Shown here: in pieces, positions 33,941 through 44,622 of the stretch
Numbering within the stretch: the first letter of the stretch is position 1
How the letters are laid out: each line of letters starts with the position of its first letter
DNA from: Aquarana catesbeiana
Taxonomy: Eukaryota; Chordata; Amphibia; Anura; Ranidae
Direction: 5' to 3'
Assembly (NCBI RefSeq): GCF_042186555.1
Contig: NC_133334.1
Span: 28,232,615-28,296,614 of the forward strand
Length of the DNA: 64,000 nucleotides
Position numbers and translations under genes: made by a program
Notes under the pieces: generated by a model
What the model was told of the DNA's origin: nothing
Database searches by the model: none
Seen by the model: only the letters and a program-made list of their open reading frames with translations

Positions 33941-34291
33941 TAAATAGTTTATGACATACCAATAAAACTGCACAGTTAAGGTATGAGGAAGTTTTCTGTG
34001 TAGCCTCCTTTTCTACAAAGTGAACGTTCCGACAAAGGCTAGAAAAACTGGTTGACTCCGTGGAAGACTCAGAGAAAAGATTCTTTTGGTCTATCTATGC
34101 AAAGTCATTATATAAACAACCTCATTTGGTGTCTCTCCGTTCATCTGGCCACGCTGGTTGCATTTTAGCCGATGGACAATCCCAGCCGATAGGGAGCTTT
34201 GGAAGAATTAGAGTGACCATACTGGGTTAGAGGCAGGAAGAAATATTTCTTATGAATTGAACTGACCAGTTTTTGAGAAGCTGAAAGGAAA
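33941..34291 (+). promoter_or_regulatory. 5' flank/UTR of the signal-peptide exon
   Basis: The sequence from AAGGTATGAGGAAGTTTTCTG through GCTAGAAAAACTGGTTGACT and GGGAGCTTTGGAAGAATTAG is conserved with 43603-43871. Retention between two old copies and position just before the ATG at 34292 suggest a promoter or 5' UTR. No TATA box is obvious. Confidence 0.45.
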
Positions 34292-34345
34292 ATGTATCGG
34301 ACTTGGCTCTTTTTTGTGCTGTTGGTTGGACTCTTTTCTGAAGGG
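34292..34345 (+). CDS. Signal-peptide first coding exon (partial gene)
   Basis: The ATG opens an 18-codon frame MYRTWLFFVLLVGLFSEG, a hydrophobic leader with a basic start. It ends exactly at a strong donor (GGG|GTAAGT at 34346), in phase 0. This is the layout of a first coding exon of a secreted or membrane protein whose next exons are not seen in the window. The upstream flank is duplicated near 43.6 kb, arguing that it is not random. A link with the FN3-type receptor exons on the other strand is possible but not shown. Confidence 0.5.
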
Positions 34346-34369
34346 GTAAGTTCATTGCTTGAGCGAGTG

Positions 34370-34714
34370 TAACCCCTCGAGTGGTTCATCGAGTCTGCCC
34401 ATTTATTTATTTATTTATTTTCTATTTATACACGTTTTGTTTTGTTTTTTGTTTTTTTTTTCTTTATTTATTTATACAGGTTTTTGTATTTTTTTTTCTT
34501 TTTTTGGGTGTTTTTTGTTAACTTTCTTTTCTGAGTATTTATTTATGTTTGTCCCATGCATGTTTGAAGCCACTTGCTGTTGACTGACTCACTACTGTAC
34601 CTCTGCTGGAAGTCTATTCCAAGCACCGACTGCCCCATCGGTAAAATAATACTTTCTAAGATTCGTTTTGAACTTTCCTCCTGTTAGAACGTTCCTCCTC
34701 TTAATTTCTAATTT
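34370..34714 (-). repeat. LINE 3'-region fragment, antisense
   Basis: CCTCTGCTGGAAGTCTATTCCAAGC with AAAATAATACTTTCTAAG and the following text are the reverse complement of a CR1/L2-type LINE C-terminal region common in vertebrates (recognised by memory). The first part (34400-34500) is T-rich. The large palindrome is inserted at its left limit, 34730, and the fragment resumes at 36402. Confidence 0.5.
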
Positions 34715-34729
34715 TTGCGGTTAAATATA

Positions 34730-36386
34730 AATAAATATAACGTGTAGCGCTATGTGTATAAACAAAAAAACTTAAGTTGGAGCCATCTTTCAATGGCCAA
34801 AAAATGGAGTGAACATGAAAAATACTTCAAGAATGAGATAAAAGTGACTCTATACAAAAAGTGCACTATATAATACAAAATGATATGTAAAACATAATAA
34901 TATCAACAATACACCAGTAAAATGTGAAGACAGGACCAAATTATAATTAGATGGGAAATCAACCCAAAGAAAAGTCTATAAATAGTTAAAATTGTGTTCC
35001 TGGTGAAAATCAAAAACCACCACCGACAGTCTCTGAGGATTAACTGATGAAAACAACAACGGAATGTCACTGATGGGTGAGGAGGTAAAACACCAAATGA
35101 AATGTGGCGTCTTGAATAGGTAACAGGACCATCACCAAATCATCTGCGGAGGCTTACCGGAAGTAGGGGACTTGAAAAGACATACGTCTTACAAGTCTCA
35201 AAACGCTTGTTTAGCCGCCAGGGCTGGCAGGATAAAACATCGGGTATTCACAACTTCAATTCAAGGAGGGGGGAAGATCTCAACAGCTCGAACCGTCCAA
35301 ACGTATCCACAGACCCACCGGATGTTTATTTAAAAACTGTGAAACTTAAAGTGGTGTTCCACCCGAAAACGCATTATGTTAGAAAAAATGCATCCTATGA
35401 ATAAGGTTCCGCCAGTATCTTTGCTAAACGTTGGAACCTCCACAATGAGTCTTTCTGGTAACACCGGTTATTGTAGATGGTCTTTTACATATGTAGCCAG
35501 CTCCCCAGGATGGTCCCACAGCAAGGACCATCTACAATAACCGGTGTTACCAGAAAGACTCATTGTGGAGGTTCCAACGTTTAGCAAAGATACTGGCGGA
35601 ACCTTATTCATAGGATGCATTTTTTCTAACATAATGCGTTTTCGGGTGGAACACCACTTTAAGTTTCACAGTTTTTAAATAAACATCCGGTGGGTCTGTG
35701 GATACGTTTGGACGGTTCGAGCTGTTGAGATCTTCCCCCCTCCTTGAATTGAAGTTGTGAATACCCGATGTTTTATCCTGCCAGCCCTGGCGGCTAAACA
35801 AGCGTTTTGAGACTTGTAAGACGTATGTCTTTTCAAGTCCCCTACTTCCGGTAAGCCTCCGCAGATGATTTGGTGATGGTCCTGTTACCTATTCAAGACG
35901 CCACATTTCATTTGGTGTTTTACCTCCTCACCCATCAGTGACATTCCGTTGTTGTTTTCATCAGTTAATCCTCAGAGACTGTCGGTGGTGGTTTTTGATT
36001 TTCACCAGGAACACAATTTTAACTATTTATAGACTTTTCTTTGGGTTGATTTCCCATCTAATTATAATTTGGTCCTGTCTTCACATTTTACTGGTGTATT
36101 GTTGATATTATTATGTTTTACATATCATTTTGTATTATATAGTGCACTTTTTGTATAGAGTCACTTTTATCTCATTCTTGAAGTATTTTTCATGTTCACT
36201 CCATTTTTTGGCCATTGAAAGATGGCTCCAACTTAAGTTTTTTTGTTTATACACATAGCGCTACACGTTATATTTATTTGTTGATCCAATTACTTCTGTC
36301 TTTGTCTTAGAGGTGTGTTAGCTGCTTATTGTGTAATTACCTTCATAACATCACTGGAGTAGCGCTGTACCCACTCCCTATTTTGA
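34730..36386. mobile_element. 1.66-kb palindromic insertion with 15-bp TSD
   Basis: The arms 34729-35482 and 35526-36279 are reverse complements, each 754 nt, with no difference found along the stretches I compared. They are separated by a 43-nt loop. The unit is flanked by TTGCGGTTAAATATA at 34715-34729 and again at 36387-36401. A duplication of that length is typical of LINE-driven retrotransposition. About 107 bp (36280-36386) beyond the right arm are unpaired and may be a 3' tail. A 65-codon frame occurs identically in both arms and is probably not a gene. Confidence 0.85.
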
Positions 36387-36401
36387 TTGCGGTTAAATAT
36401 A

Positions 36402-36622
36402 CCCTGACACTAGGTTCGAAACTATGCATGTCTTGCATGCCACGTTTGATCCTGTTTATTCAGCAATAACTTTGTCATTACTTAAGATAACAATGTAATA
36501 CATACTGTATATTGTTTTTTTTTAATGTTCCAGAAAGCGTATAGCAGGTTTTTTTGGGACTTTTAGGCATTATACAAACAAACAGAACTCTGTTTAAAGA
36601 AATATAAACAAAACTTTAATTA
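36402..36622. other. AT-rich spacer
   Basis: Sequence continuing the site into which the palindrome was inserted. AT-rich with no frame. Confidence 0.45.
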
Positions 36623-37006
36623 TTAACCACTTGCCGCCAGTCGACGTACCCAGTGGTTATACCAGGATGATGCCGGTATTGTTTTCTAGAGCCGGCGGAG
36701 GTCTTTCAAGCAATCCTAGCAGCTAAATAGTCACTAGATCTCTTTTACAAATGACGAGGGAAGGTAACAACCCCAACACCCCCCCTACCCCTGTCTGTCC
36801 CACGTCAGTATGTAAACAGCGATCGTACCACACGTGGGAGGTATCTCCGTGAACGCCAGATTGAGAGCAATTCTAGTGTCAGACCTCCTGTGTAAATCTA
36901 AAGGGGTAACTCGTAAAGGCTTATAAAGCGTTGCCTATGGATAATAGAGTTTATGTCGTTTGTTGTCGTTCCACAGGTGTGTGCAATTTTAAAGCATGAC
37001 ATGTTC
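36623..37006. mobile_element. TTAA-type element, second family, truncated
   Basis: Starts TTAACCACTTGCCGCC and near its right limit has GTGTGCAATTTTAAAG and ATGTTCGGTATCTA, matching in reverse the 29170-29225 part of the copy at 28898. It is cut off by the foldback element at 37015. Confidence 0.6.
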
Positions 37007-37133
37007 GGTATCTACAGTATCTTCATAGATGAAAAATCTTTCATGCTGTAAAATCCGATAAAAAATTCATGAAAGCGGCGTTCCATTCAGAAAAAAAAAC
37101 TCTGATTAGCTAGCATATGTACAATGACACATA

Positions 37134-37569
37134 TGCCCTCTACACGCGGTTGGATTTTCCGAAGGAAAAAGTGCGATCGGATTGTGTTTGTCGGAAATTC
37201 CGATCGTGTGTGGGCTCCATCTGGCTTTTTCCGTCGGAATTTCTGACACACAAAGTTTGAGAGCAGGCTATAAAATTTTCCGACAACAAAATCCGATCGG
37301 TTAAATTCTGATCGTGTGTGCACAATTCCGACGCACAAAGTGCCACGCATGCTCAGAATAAATTAAGAGACTAAAGCTATTGGCTACTGCCCCGTTTATA
37401 GTCCCGACGTACGTGTTTTACGTCACCGCGTTCAGAACGATCAGATTTTCCAACATCTTTGTGCGACCGTGTGTATGCAAGACAAGTTTGAGCCAACATC
37501 CGTCGGAAAAAAATCCATGGATTTTGTTGTCGGAATGTCCGATCAATGTCCGATCGTGTGTACAGGGCA
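37134..37569. mobile_element. Harbinger-type MITE nested in foldback
   Basis: Ends TGCCCTCTACACGCGGTTGG and CGATCGTGTGTACAGGGCA are inverted. Flanks ATA/TTA are close to a TWA duplication, and the uninterrupted sequence survives at about 38358. The inside shares TTTTCCGACAACAAAATCCG with the copy at 9323. Confidence 0.78.
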
Positions 37570-37633
37570 TTACAAATATTAATTGCAAAAAAATGAAAAC
37601 ATAGTAGCAAAATAATAATAATAATAGATGGTG

Positions 37634-37840
37634 TATTATTGATGTTTATTTAGCTTCAGTGTAGAGCTTACCAGTGAGCGGAGTCCACGTCAGATATGCC
37701 GTGTAAGGGCTTGTAGGCCCACTTTTATTAAAGTAATAAAACATTTTCCTCCAAATTAAATAATCCTCCTGGAGCCTCTCAACCTGCCTATTTGAGAATC
37801 CTGGGCAACTATCACTAGGACAGGGATCCATACTGTCACA
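37634..37840 (-). mobile_element. Short retroposon-like insertion (207 bp)
   Basis: It lies between two ATGGTG copies (37628-37633, 37841-37846), whereas the other arms of the foldback read straight through. The minus-strand sense ends CTAAATAAACATCAATAATA. A short frame with GPTSPYTAYLTWTPLTG exists but has no recognised domain. Confidence 0.5.
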
Positions 37841-39210
37841 ATGGTGATAGAGGAAAGTCCGTAAGTGGATGAAGATGGTGGACCTTGAGTAATCTGCTGA
37901 TGAGTGCACCTTCCACCAAACCCCTCCAAACTGTGCTCCACACATCCCTCTGGGGTTCAAACTCACCACAAAGATGAAATAATCAAGCCTCAACCAACAT
38001 CGGTATCTTGCCCCATACACGAATAGGTCCACGCTTAGAAAGTCTCAGGAGTCAGGACATCCGGGAACATGAAAAGAAAAACTCCACATAGGACAGTTCC
38101 GTTTGACTTTTTATTGTGCTCATCCGATTAAAATTCGTCAATACTTGTTCCTGCTGTGCTTCAGGCTTCTATCCGTGTATGCGGCAAGATACTGATGTTG
38201 ATTGAGGCTTGATTATTTCATCTTTGTGGTGAGTTTGAACCCCAGAGGGGTGTGTGGAGCCCAGTTTGGAGGGGTTTGGTGAAAATCAGATAAAAAATTC
38301 ATCAAAGCGGCGATCCAATCAGAAAAAAACTCTGATTAGCTAGCATATGTACAATGACACATACAAATATTAATTGCAAAATAATGAAAACATGGTAGCA
38401 AAATTATAATAATAATAATAATAATAGCTGGTGATAGAGGAAAGTTTGTAGTGGATGAAGATGGTGGACCTAGAGTAATCTGCTGACGAGTGCACCTTCC
38501 ACCAAACCCCTCCAAACTGTGCTCCACACACCCCTCTGGGGTTCAAACTCACCACAAAGATCAAGCCTCAACCAACATCGGTATCTTGCCGCATACACGG
38601 ATAGAAGCCTGAAGCACAACGGGAACGATCTTAGTAAACTCCAGCTTCCTAGCATCAGGTAGAGATAGACCGGTATACCGACACTAATTTACATGGTCAA
38701 CTCGGACAAGGCACGTGAAAGTCTTATGCGAGTATTGAATAATTTTAATCGGATGAGCACAATAAAAAGTCAAACGGAACTGTCCTATGTGGAGTTTTTC
38801 TTCTCGTGTTCCCGATTTCCTTACTCATGAGACTTTCTAGCGTGGACCTATCCGTGTATGGGGCAAGATACAGATGTTGGTTGAGGCTTGATTATTTCAT
38901 CTTTGTGGTGAGTTTGAACCCCAGAGGGATGTGTGGAGCACAGTTTGGAGGGGTTTGGTGAAAGGTGCACTCATCAGCAGATTACTCTAGGTCCACCATC
39001 TTCATCCACTACGGACTTTCCTCTATCACCATCTATTATTATTATTATTTTGCTACTATGTTTTCATTATTTTGCAATTAATATTCGTATGTGTCATTGT
39101 ACATATATGCTAGCTAATCAGAGTTTTTTTCTGATTGGAGCGCCGCTTTGATGAATTTTTTATCTGATCTTACAGTTTGAAAGATTTGTCATCTATGAGT
39201 TTGGTATCTA

Positions 39211-39362
39211 TGTTTTAAGTGGCTGCTGTCTGAGATATATATTGTGATTTCAATGTAAGGGTGTTTAACCGTTTGCTTCTATTGGTAAAATTTGAAATCC
39301 ATAGCGCTGAGATAGGAGTAAGTCGGGACTGCCAGTAATTTTTCTTCCTTTTTTAACATCTA
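39211..39362. other. Short spacer
   Basis: AT-rich sequence between the foldback and a Tc1 relic. No feature seen. Confidence 0.4.
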
Positions 39363-39782
39363 CAGTATATTACCAAAAGTATTTGGACGCCTGCCTTTAC
39401 ACGCACATGAACTTTAATGGCATCCCAGTTTTAGTCTGAAGGGTTCAATATTGAGTTGGCCCACCCTTTGCAGCTATAACAGCTTCATCTCTTCTGAGAA
39501 GGCCGTCCACAAGGTTTAGGAGTGTGTCTATGGGAATGTTTGACCATTCTTCCAGAAGAGCACTTGTGAGGTCAGGCACTGATGTTGGACGAGAAGGCCT
39601 GGCTCGCAGTACCACTCGAATCATCCCAAAGGTGTTCTATCTGGTTGAGGTCAGGACTGCAGGCCAGTCAAGTTCCTCCAGCCCAAACTCGCTCATCCAT
39701 GTCTTTATGGACCTTGCTTTGTGCACTGGTCCAAATCATTTGGTGGAGGGGGGATTATGGTGTGGAGTTTGTTTGTTTTTTT
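39363..39782 (-). mobile_element. Tc1 relic, second family, right end lost
   Basis: TA plus CAGTATATTACCAAAAGTA starts the element. The sequence parallels that at 33398 (TTGAGTTGGCCCACCCTTTG) and reaches into the DDE region (TTTGGTGGAGGGGGGATTATG). It stops at a T-run near 39780 where another repeat begins. Confidence 0.8.
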
Positions 39783-40100
39783 GCATTTCCTGGGAATTTC
39801 CCAAGCAGATACTTTCGCATACGATACGAGTGTTATCCCCGCACCACCCTGCACTACTATGAGTAAGCACTTGGCATAAGTGCGAAACGCGTTAGCTGAT
39901 TGCCTGTACACTCTGTCAATGATGTCCTGTACGACATGTTCCTGATTTTACAATAAAGAAATTTGGATTATAATTTCCTGGAGTGCGGCTGTCCGGATTT
40001 TCCCGTTTGCACACAGATACTTTCACATAGTTTTCGTACAACATGCGGTAATTTCCCAACGTGCTTCAAGAAAAACCCTCTTCACCAGGGGCTGAGGTAA
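39783..40100 (+). repeat. Repeat with GCGAAACGCGTT hairpin and poly(A)-signal tail
   Basis: It contains CACTTGGCATAAGTGCGAAACGCG (39867 onward), a short hairpin followed by GAAAC, and ACAATAAAGAAATTTGG. The hairpin-GAAAC arrangement recalls hammerhead-bearing retroelement tails, but the CUGANGA half reads CTATGAG and is incomplete. Confidence 0.4.
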
Positions 40101-40483
40101 GGGTTGGGGGGTTTTGATGCTTATCAGCCACATACAATTAAAAAGCAATCCCAGTTGGAGGGTACATCATCTCACGCAGGGTTCCCACGTGTAAGCGTGA
40201 GCTCACCTGGAACCCAGAGGGTATATGCAGGCGGGTACACCTTTGCTGATGGAAAAGCAAGTAAGTAGGGTTCAGTGCGCCTCAGTGATGGGAGAAGTTT
40301 TGTTCATATTTCTTTTAACAAAGTTCTGTTGTTTGTATGAATAAAACGTATTAAAATTTTTTTAAAAAGTGCTCTTTACGCTCTATGGAACACTTGATTT
40401 CAGTGATGTTGGCATAATACTAGTCACTTCATCTATCGCTAATAGAGTTCATTCTTTTTAAACCCTTCTTCCGTGAGTCCACA
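40101..40483. other. No recognised feature
   Basis: Mixed DNA without coding frame. AT-rich toward the right. Confidence 0.45.
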
Positions 40484-40510
40484 TACACTATATTACCAAA
40501 ATATAGTGTA
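40484..40510. repeat. 27-bp Tc1 double-terminus palindrome
   Basis: TACACTATATT, then ACCAA, then AATATAGTGTA reads as two Tc1 terminal tips (CACTATATTACC) joined back to back with flanking TA. Confidence 0.6.
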
Positions 40511-40798
40511 AATATAAATATACTTTCTTTTTTCCACCATTTTATTTTGGGTTCACCATACATATGGTGTTACATTGATACATTCAGCGCTGCACTTTTA
40601 TTTATTATATTCATCTGGACTTTGTTTATTTAGTGACAGAAGCTTCACATTGAGTGGTTTAGCGCAGCAATCCCCCCCCCCCCCTTTTTTTTTTTTTACA
40701 GTTATACTTTAAAGACTGGTAAATGGCAATATATTTTTTTCTTTTCTTGGGTGTAGATAGCTTTTGGAGTCAAAATGTTATACTTTGCTCAGATATCA
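40511..40798. other. AT-rich non-coding
   Basis: Includes a C-run followed by a T-run at 40673-40700. No gene. Confidence 0.45.
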
Positions 40799-41192
40799 TT
40801 AACCACTCGCCATCTGGGCCTATTCTGACACTTCGCTCCTACATGTAAAAATCTACTTTTTTTATTGCTAGAAAATTACTTAGAACCCCAAAACATGATA
40901 TATTTTTTTTAGCAGAGACCCTATAGAATAAAATGGTGGGTTTTGCAATTTTTTATGTCACGCGGTATTTGGCACAGCAGTATTTCAAACACGATTTTTT
41001 GGGAAAAAAAAAACACTTTCAAGCATTAAAAAAAACAAAACACTAAAATTTGCCCAATTCTTTTGTATAATGTGAAAGATGATGTTACGCCAAGTAAATA
41101 GATATCTAACATGTAACGCTTTAAAATTGTGTCTGCCTGTGGAATGGTCGAAAACTACAGTGCTTAAAATTCTCCATAGGAGACTTCCATTA
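40799..41192. mobile_element. TTAA-type element, second family, truncated copy
   Basis: Starts TTAACCACTCGCC, followed by CTACATGTAAAAATC, CTAGAAAATTACTTAG and GTGAAAGATGATGTTACGCC as in the copy at 28898. It ends abruptly at the L1 fragment. Confidence 0.65.
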
Positions 41193-41199
41193 AAGAAGT

Positions 41200-41700
41200 A
41201 TAGCCTTACAAGCATAGAATAGCAACAATCCTAGTAAGGTTCTCATGGCTCTGGATATAGCCAAGAGATGGACCAGACCTAGGATACAGACATCTATAGT
41301 TAAAGGGTACACCGATAGCTGTTACAGAGCGGATACACCTGGAAACATCTGCCCAAAAGGACTTAATTGCTGGACAGTCCCAAAACACATGTAGGAACGT
41401 TGCTGGATCCTCCGAACAACACCACAGGTTGCCACTGGAGTCCTCTTCCACTCCTCCATGACGACACCACGGAGCTGGTGGATGTTAGAGACCTGGACCC
41501 CGAATGGAAGAGAAGGAATGATCCTATGTAGTTTTGTAAAATAAACTCTATGGAGAATTTTTAAGTGAATTAATCGGTCCCGGGCAGAGACCAGTTGTTG
41601 CGTAAGATATTCCCATATGTCCTCCCAGTCTTCAGAGTCCAATCCCAACACCTGCCCAGGCCAGCACAAAAAAAAAAAGATATTTAAGCTGCCCATACCA
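41200..41700 (-). mobile_element. L1/Tx1-like ORF2 C-terminal fragment
   Basis: Minus-strand frames read LVSARDRLIHLKILHRVYFT (41696-41322), then EDPATFLHVFWDCPAIKSFW (41451-41206). These correspond to the C-terminal region and Cys/His motif of L1-like ORF2. A frameshift divides them. 5' truncated. Confidence 0.82.
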
Positions 41701-41746
41701 AACTCTATTTTTAGAAATACAGCCTGGCAGTCATGTTAGCCCAAAA

Positions 41747-42253
41747 GCTTAAAGTGGTGTTCCGGCCAAAATTATACTTTTTAAATAAAAATACCCCTAT
41801 AATACACAAGCTTAATGTATTCTAGTAAAGTTAGTCAGTAAACGAAGGTCTGTTTTGTTAGTTTATAGCAGTAGTTTGTTGTTTTTTAAAATTCCAGCAG
41901 GCCGTGGCCATCTTAAGTGTGGGCATCTGAAGCCAGACTGTATTTCTTTCCTGGATCTCATCCTTGCAAATCTCGCACATGCTCAGTGCAGCACAAGCAG
42001 TGTAATAGGTTTCAGGTCAGGTTGCCATAGCAACGGCAGTTTCAGAGGAAGTTGCCGCTCCTTCCCAGAAGGCATTGCAAACAGGAAATGATGTGATGGG
42101 CCGCGGCCAGGGAGGAGGAAGTGAAAAATGAATACAGCAGATATACAGTAGGTGCTGAGAAAAAAAATTTTAAAATATCCAATTCGTTTACAGTGCACAG
42201 TTTAGTGAGAGATGCTGAAGAGTTGTAAAAGTGGGTGGAACTCCACTTTAAGC
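41747..42253. mobile_element. MITE with GCTTAAAGTGG ends
   Basis: Left GCTTAAAGTGGTGTTCCGGC and right GGTGGAACTCCACTTTAAGC are an imperfect inverted repeat. The inside is non-coding and the element is about 507 bp. Related tips occur at 19990, 35347 and 42834. Confidence 0.65.
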
Positions 42254-42660
42254 ACTTACTGTACCTACCCAACTGATGGTGATCTAAGACTAGGAAATCT
42301 GAGGTTTTCTGGAAAAAAAAAATTGGATTTATTCAATTCAACCTTTTTTGTTATATACTATTTTGTATCCCTTGGTTAATCTAAATATGCTATAAGTGAA
42401 CAAAATCCTCATCTTTTCCGGCTTCTTATGTTGCAGAGAGGGAAGAACAATGGAAGTCCCTCTCATTCTGTCCCGTGCATTTGTTACAGCAGGTCACATC
42501 AGTCCTCGGGCATAGGTACCAGGCAGAGGAGGGGGAGGGGAATCCCATTCCGCCATCTGTAAAAAACTGAACGGAAGCTGTTTAGATGCTCGGATGACTT
42601 TTACTTTGTAGAAAATCACTGGCTGAAAAAAATATATATCAGGGCCGTGGGAAATGGTTA
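42254..42660. other. No recognised gene
   Basis: AT-rich in the first part, then GC-mixed. No family motif. Confidence 0.45.
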
Positions 42661-42830
42661 AGTCATATAGCTCAAGTGACAATCATAACATGTCTATAGA
42701 CAGTCGCATTGGTTGAGACCTTGGGTTTATTGGGTCTTTTTTCTCTGTTATGTGTATCCAAGAGAGCATCACATAACTTTAGATTACTAAGAGGCCATTA
42801 CTTGAACTTCATCATTAACATGGGTTTAAA
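42661..42830. repeat. Duplicated 5'-flank block, copy 2 parts a and b
   Basis: CATATAGCTCAAGTGACAATC matches 31502. TTTTCTCTGTTATGTGTATC with ATAACTTTAGATTACTA matches 33310-33380. Here the two parts are contiguous, showing that the DNA between them in copy 1 was inserted later. Confidence 0.7.
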
Positions 42831-42852
42831 GTGGTTGTTAAGCCACTGAGCG

Positions 42853-43192
42853 TGTATGCGACAATCCCCTCTGTTATAGTAACTGATGTGCCCCACTGTA
42901 TGGTTTTTTTTCTTAACAATGCCGCTATATACCTTATTTCAGAGTGCCGCTAGGTGCTCACGTGACCGGCCGCCTCTCTCTTCTCCAGATCTGACAGCTA
43001 CAACGGACGGGGCTGAGAATCCCCCACTGACGTCAGCCAGGAGGAGGAGAGGAGAGGAGGAGAGAGGCGGCTGGTCACGTGAGCGCCGAGCGGCGAACTG
43101 AAATAAGGTATATAGCGGCGTATTTTTTCAAAAAAGACATACACTGGGGCACATCAGTTACTATAACAGAGGGGATTGTAGCGTACACCCTC
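42853..43192. mobile_element. Foldback MITE with ~120-bp inverted ends
   Basis: CAATCCCCTCTGTTATAGTA and ACTATAACAGAGGGGATTG pair. Further pairs are TGATGTGCCCCA/TGGGGCACATCA and GCCGCTATATACCTTATTTC with its complement. The centre is GAGAGG/AGAGGAGG-rich. No frame. Confidence 0.75.
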
Positions 43193-43602
43193 AGTTATTC
43201 TACCAGCAGGAGCGGAGGGCTGGGGAGCGATGCGAGCTGACAGGCAAGGAGGGCGGGAGGGGGGGGGGACAGAGGAGAGCTGCAGATGAAGGAGGCACGT
43301 AAACTGACCACAGTGTCCAGGCTCAACAGCCATATTAAACCGTGGTCAGTTTACAGGGGGGAGGGCAGGAACAGGCAAGATCAGCCAGATATTTCAGGTG
43401 ATAAAGGGGGCCAAATTACACAGCACAAGCACAGTGCTGCTATTTATGCTTTAAAAGAACAGGATCCATTTTTTTTTCTTTTGTTAGGGTTACAAACGCT
43501 TTATTATACAAAGTGGAGTCATGTAAACCAACATTTCCAGCAAATTAATATAATTTATGCTGTAAAATTGGACGTGACATTTCAAAACACCTGTACATAG
43601 AC
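43193..43602. other. Non-coding with G-run
   Basis: G-run at 43258-43270. The short inverted motif TAAACTGACCA/TGGTCAGTTTA (43301 and 43342) gives a hairpin. No gene. Confidence 0.45.
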
Positions 43603-43871
43603 AAGGTATGAGGAAGTTTCGTGTTTGGCTTCCCTTTCTACTAACAAGGTCAGCATAATGATCTGAGAAAAGCTAGAAAAACTGGTTGACTCTGTGGAAG
43701 ACAACTAGAAAACTCTTGCTTTAGGGCAAATAAATTCATTACAAAAATGTCCCCATTTGGAGACTCTCCACTCAACAATTGTCTCTGTTAGTTAAGTCTT
43801 ATGACAATTTAGCAGAAGGAGAATCAGGCCTGATAAGAGCTTTGGAAAAATTAGTAGGGTAGCCTAAAGCC
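43603..43871 (+). repeat. Duplicated 5'-flank block, copy 2 part c
   Basis: AAGGTATGAGGAAGTTTCGTG, GCTAGAAAAACTGGTTGACT, TGTGGAAGAC and GAGCTTTGGAAAAATTAG parallel 33975-34215. The corresponding signal-peptide exon is not found after it. The block is cut by a Harbinger-like MITE starting CCTCGTACACACGATCGG. Confidence 0.7.
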
Positions 43872-44165
43872 TCGTACACACGATCGGATTGTTGGGCAAC
43901 AGAGCGTCAGACTTTTGTCCGAAGGGGCGAGTGCCATTAATTTGTCTTGCATACTAACGGCACACAATTGTTGGGCAACAAACACGAACGTAGTGACGTA
44001 CTACGTGGAATTTTGAGCGCCACCCTTTGGGCCCCTTCTGCTAATGTCGTGTTTGGTGAGCATTGATTCCGAGCATGCGTGTTTGTACTTTGGACTTTTG
44101 TGTGACGGACTTGTGTACAGACTGTTGTCCGCCGAAAATTTACTGGCCAGCCATCCAACACTTGA
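43872..44165. mobile_element. Harbinger-like MITE, probable, right end unclear
   Basis: Starts GCCTCGTACACACGATCGGA after TAA, as in the other Harbinger-type copies, and contains GACTTTTGTCCG-type motifs in both orientations. The right terminus could not be fixed. Confidence 0.45.
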
Positions 44166-44622
44166 ACAATCTGACCAGTTAATTTATGGTGGACATACTG
44201 TACATGTTTTTTTTCCTTTGCTCCGATCGATGTGTGATTTGATTTTTAAAAAAACTATCAAATCTGCAAGCAATCAAAAAGACATTTTAATTCAAAATAC
44301 TCCAGTGAAATAGAACTATTGTGTAAGTACCTATGATATGTACAGTGCCGTGAAAAAGTATTCACACCCCTTGACATTTTCCACATTTTGTCATGTTACA
44401 ACCAAAAACGTAAATGTATTTTATTGGGATTTTATGTGATAGACCAACACAAAGTGGCACATAATTGTAAAGTGGAAGGAAAATACTAAATGGTTTTCAA
44501 AATATTTTTCAAATAAATATGTGAAAAGTGTGGGGTACATTTGTATGGCGCCCCCCGGAGTCAATACTTTGTAGAACTGCCTTTCACTGCAATTACAGCT
44601 GCAAGTCTTTTTGGGGATGTCT

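Larger units (their letters stand above)
37015..39202. mobile_element. Composite foldback element (two head-to-tail inverted units)
   Basis: The outer ends pair CATAGATGAAAAATCTTTC (37034) with the complement of GAAAGATTTGTCATCTATG (about 39196). Motifs such as CACCAAACCCCTCCAAAC and their complements recur in four places (about 37912, 38265, 38500, 38950), giving nested hairpins. Flanks GGTATCTA (37007-37014 and 39203-39210) may be an 8-bp duplication. Two later insertions sit in the left arm. No protein is encoded. Confidence 0.65.

Noticed and set aside
35207..35404. 65-codon gene duplicated in opposite orientation (35604-35801)
   Set aside because: The identity is explained by the palindrome arms. 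No domain, and its composition is not gene-like.
37646..38032. FN3-type exon on the minus strand (SPYTAYLTWTPL, GTAAGC)
   Set aside because: The segment lies in a 207-bp insertion between ATGGTG copies and lacks the FN3 strand pattern.
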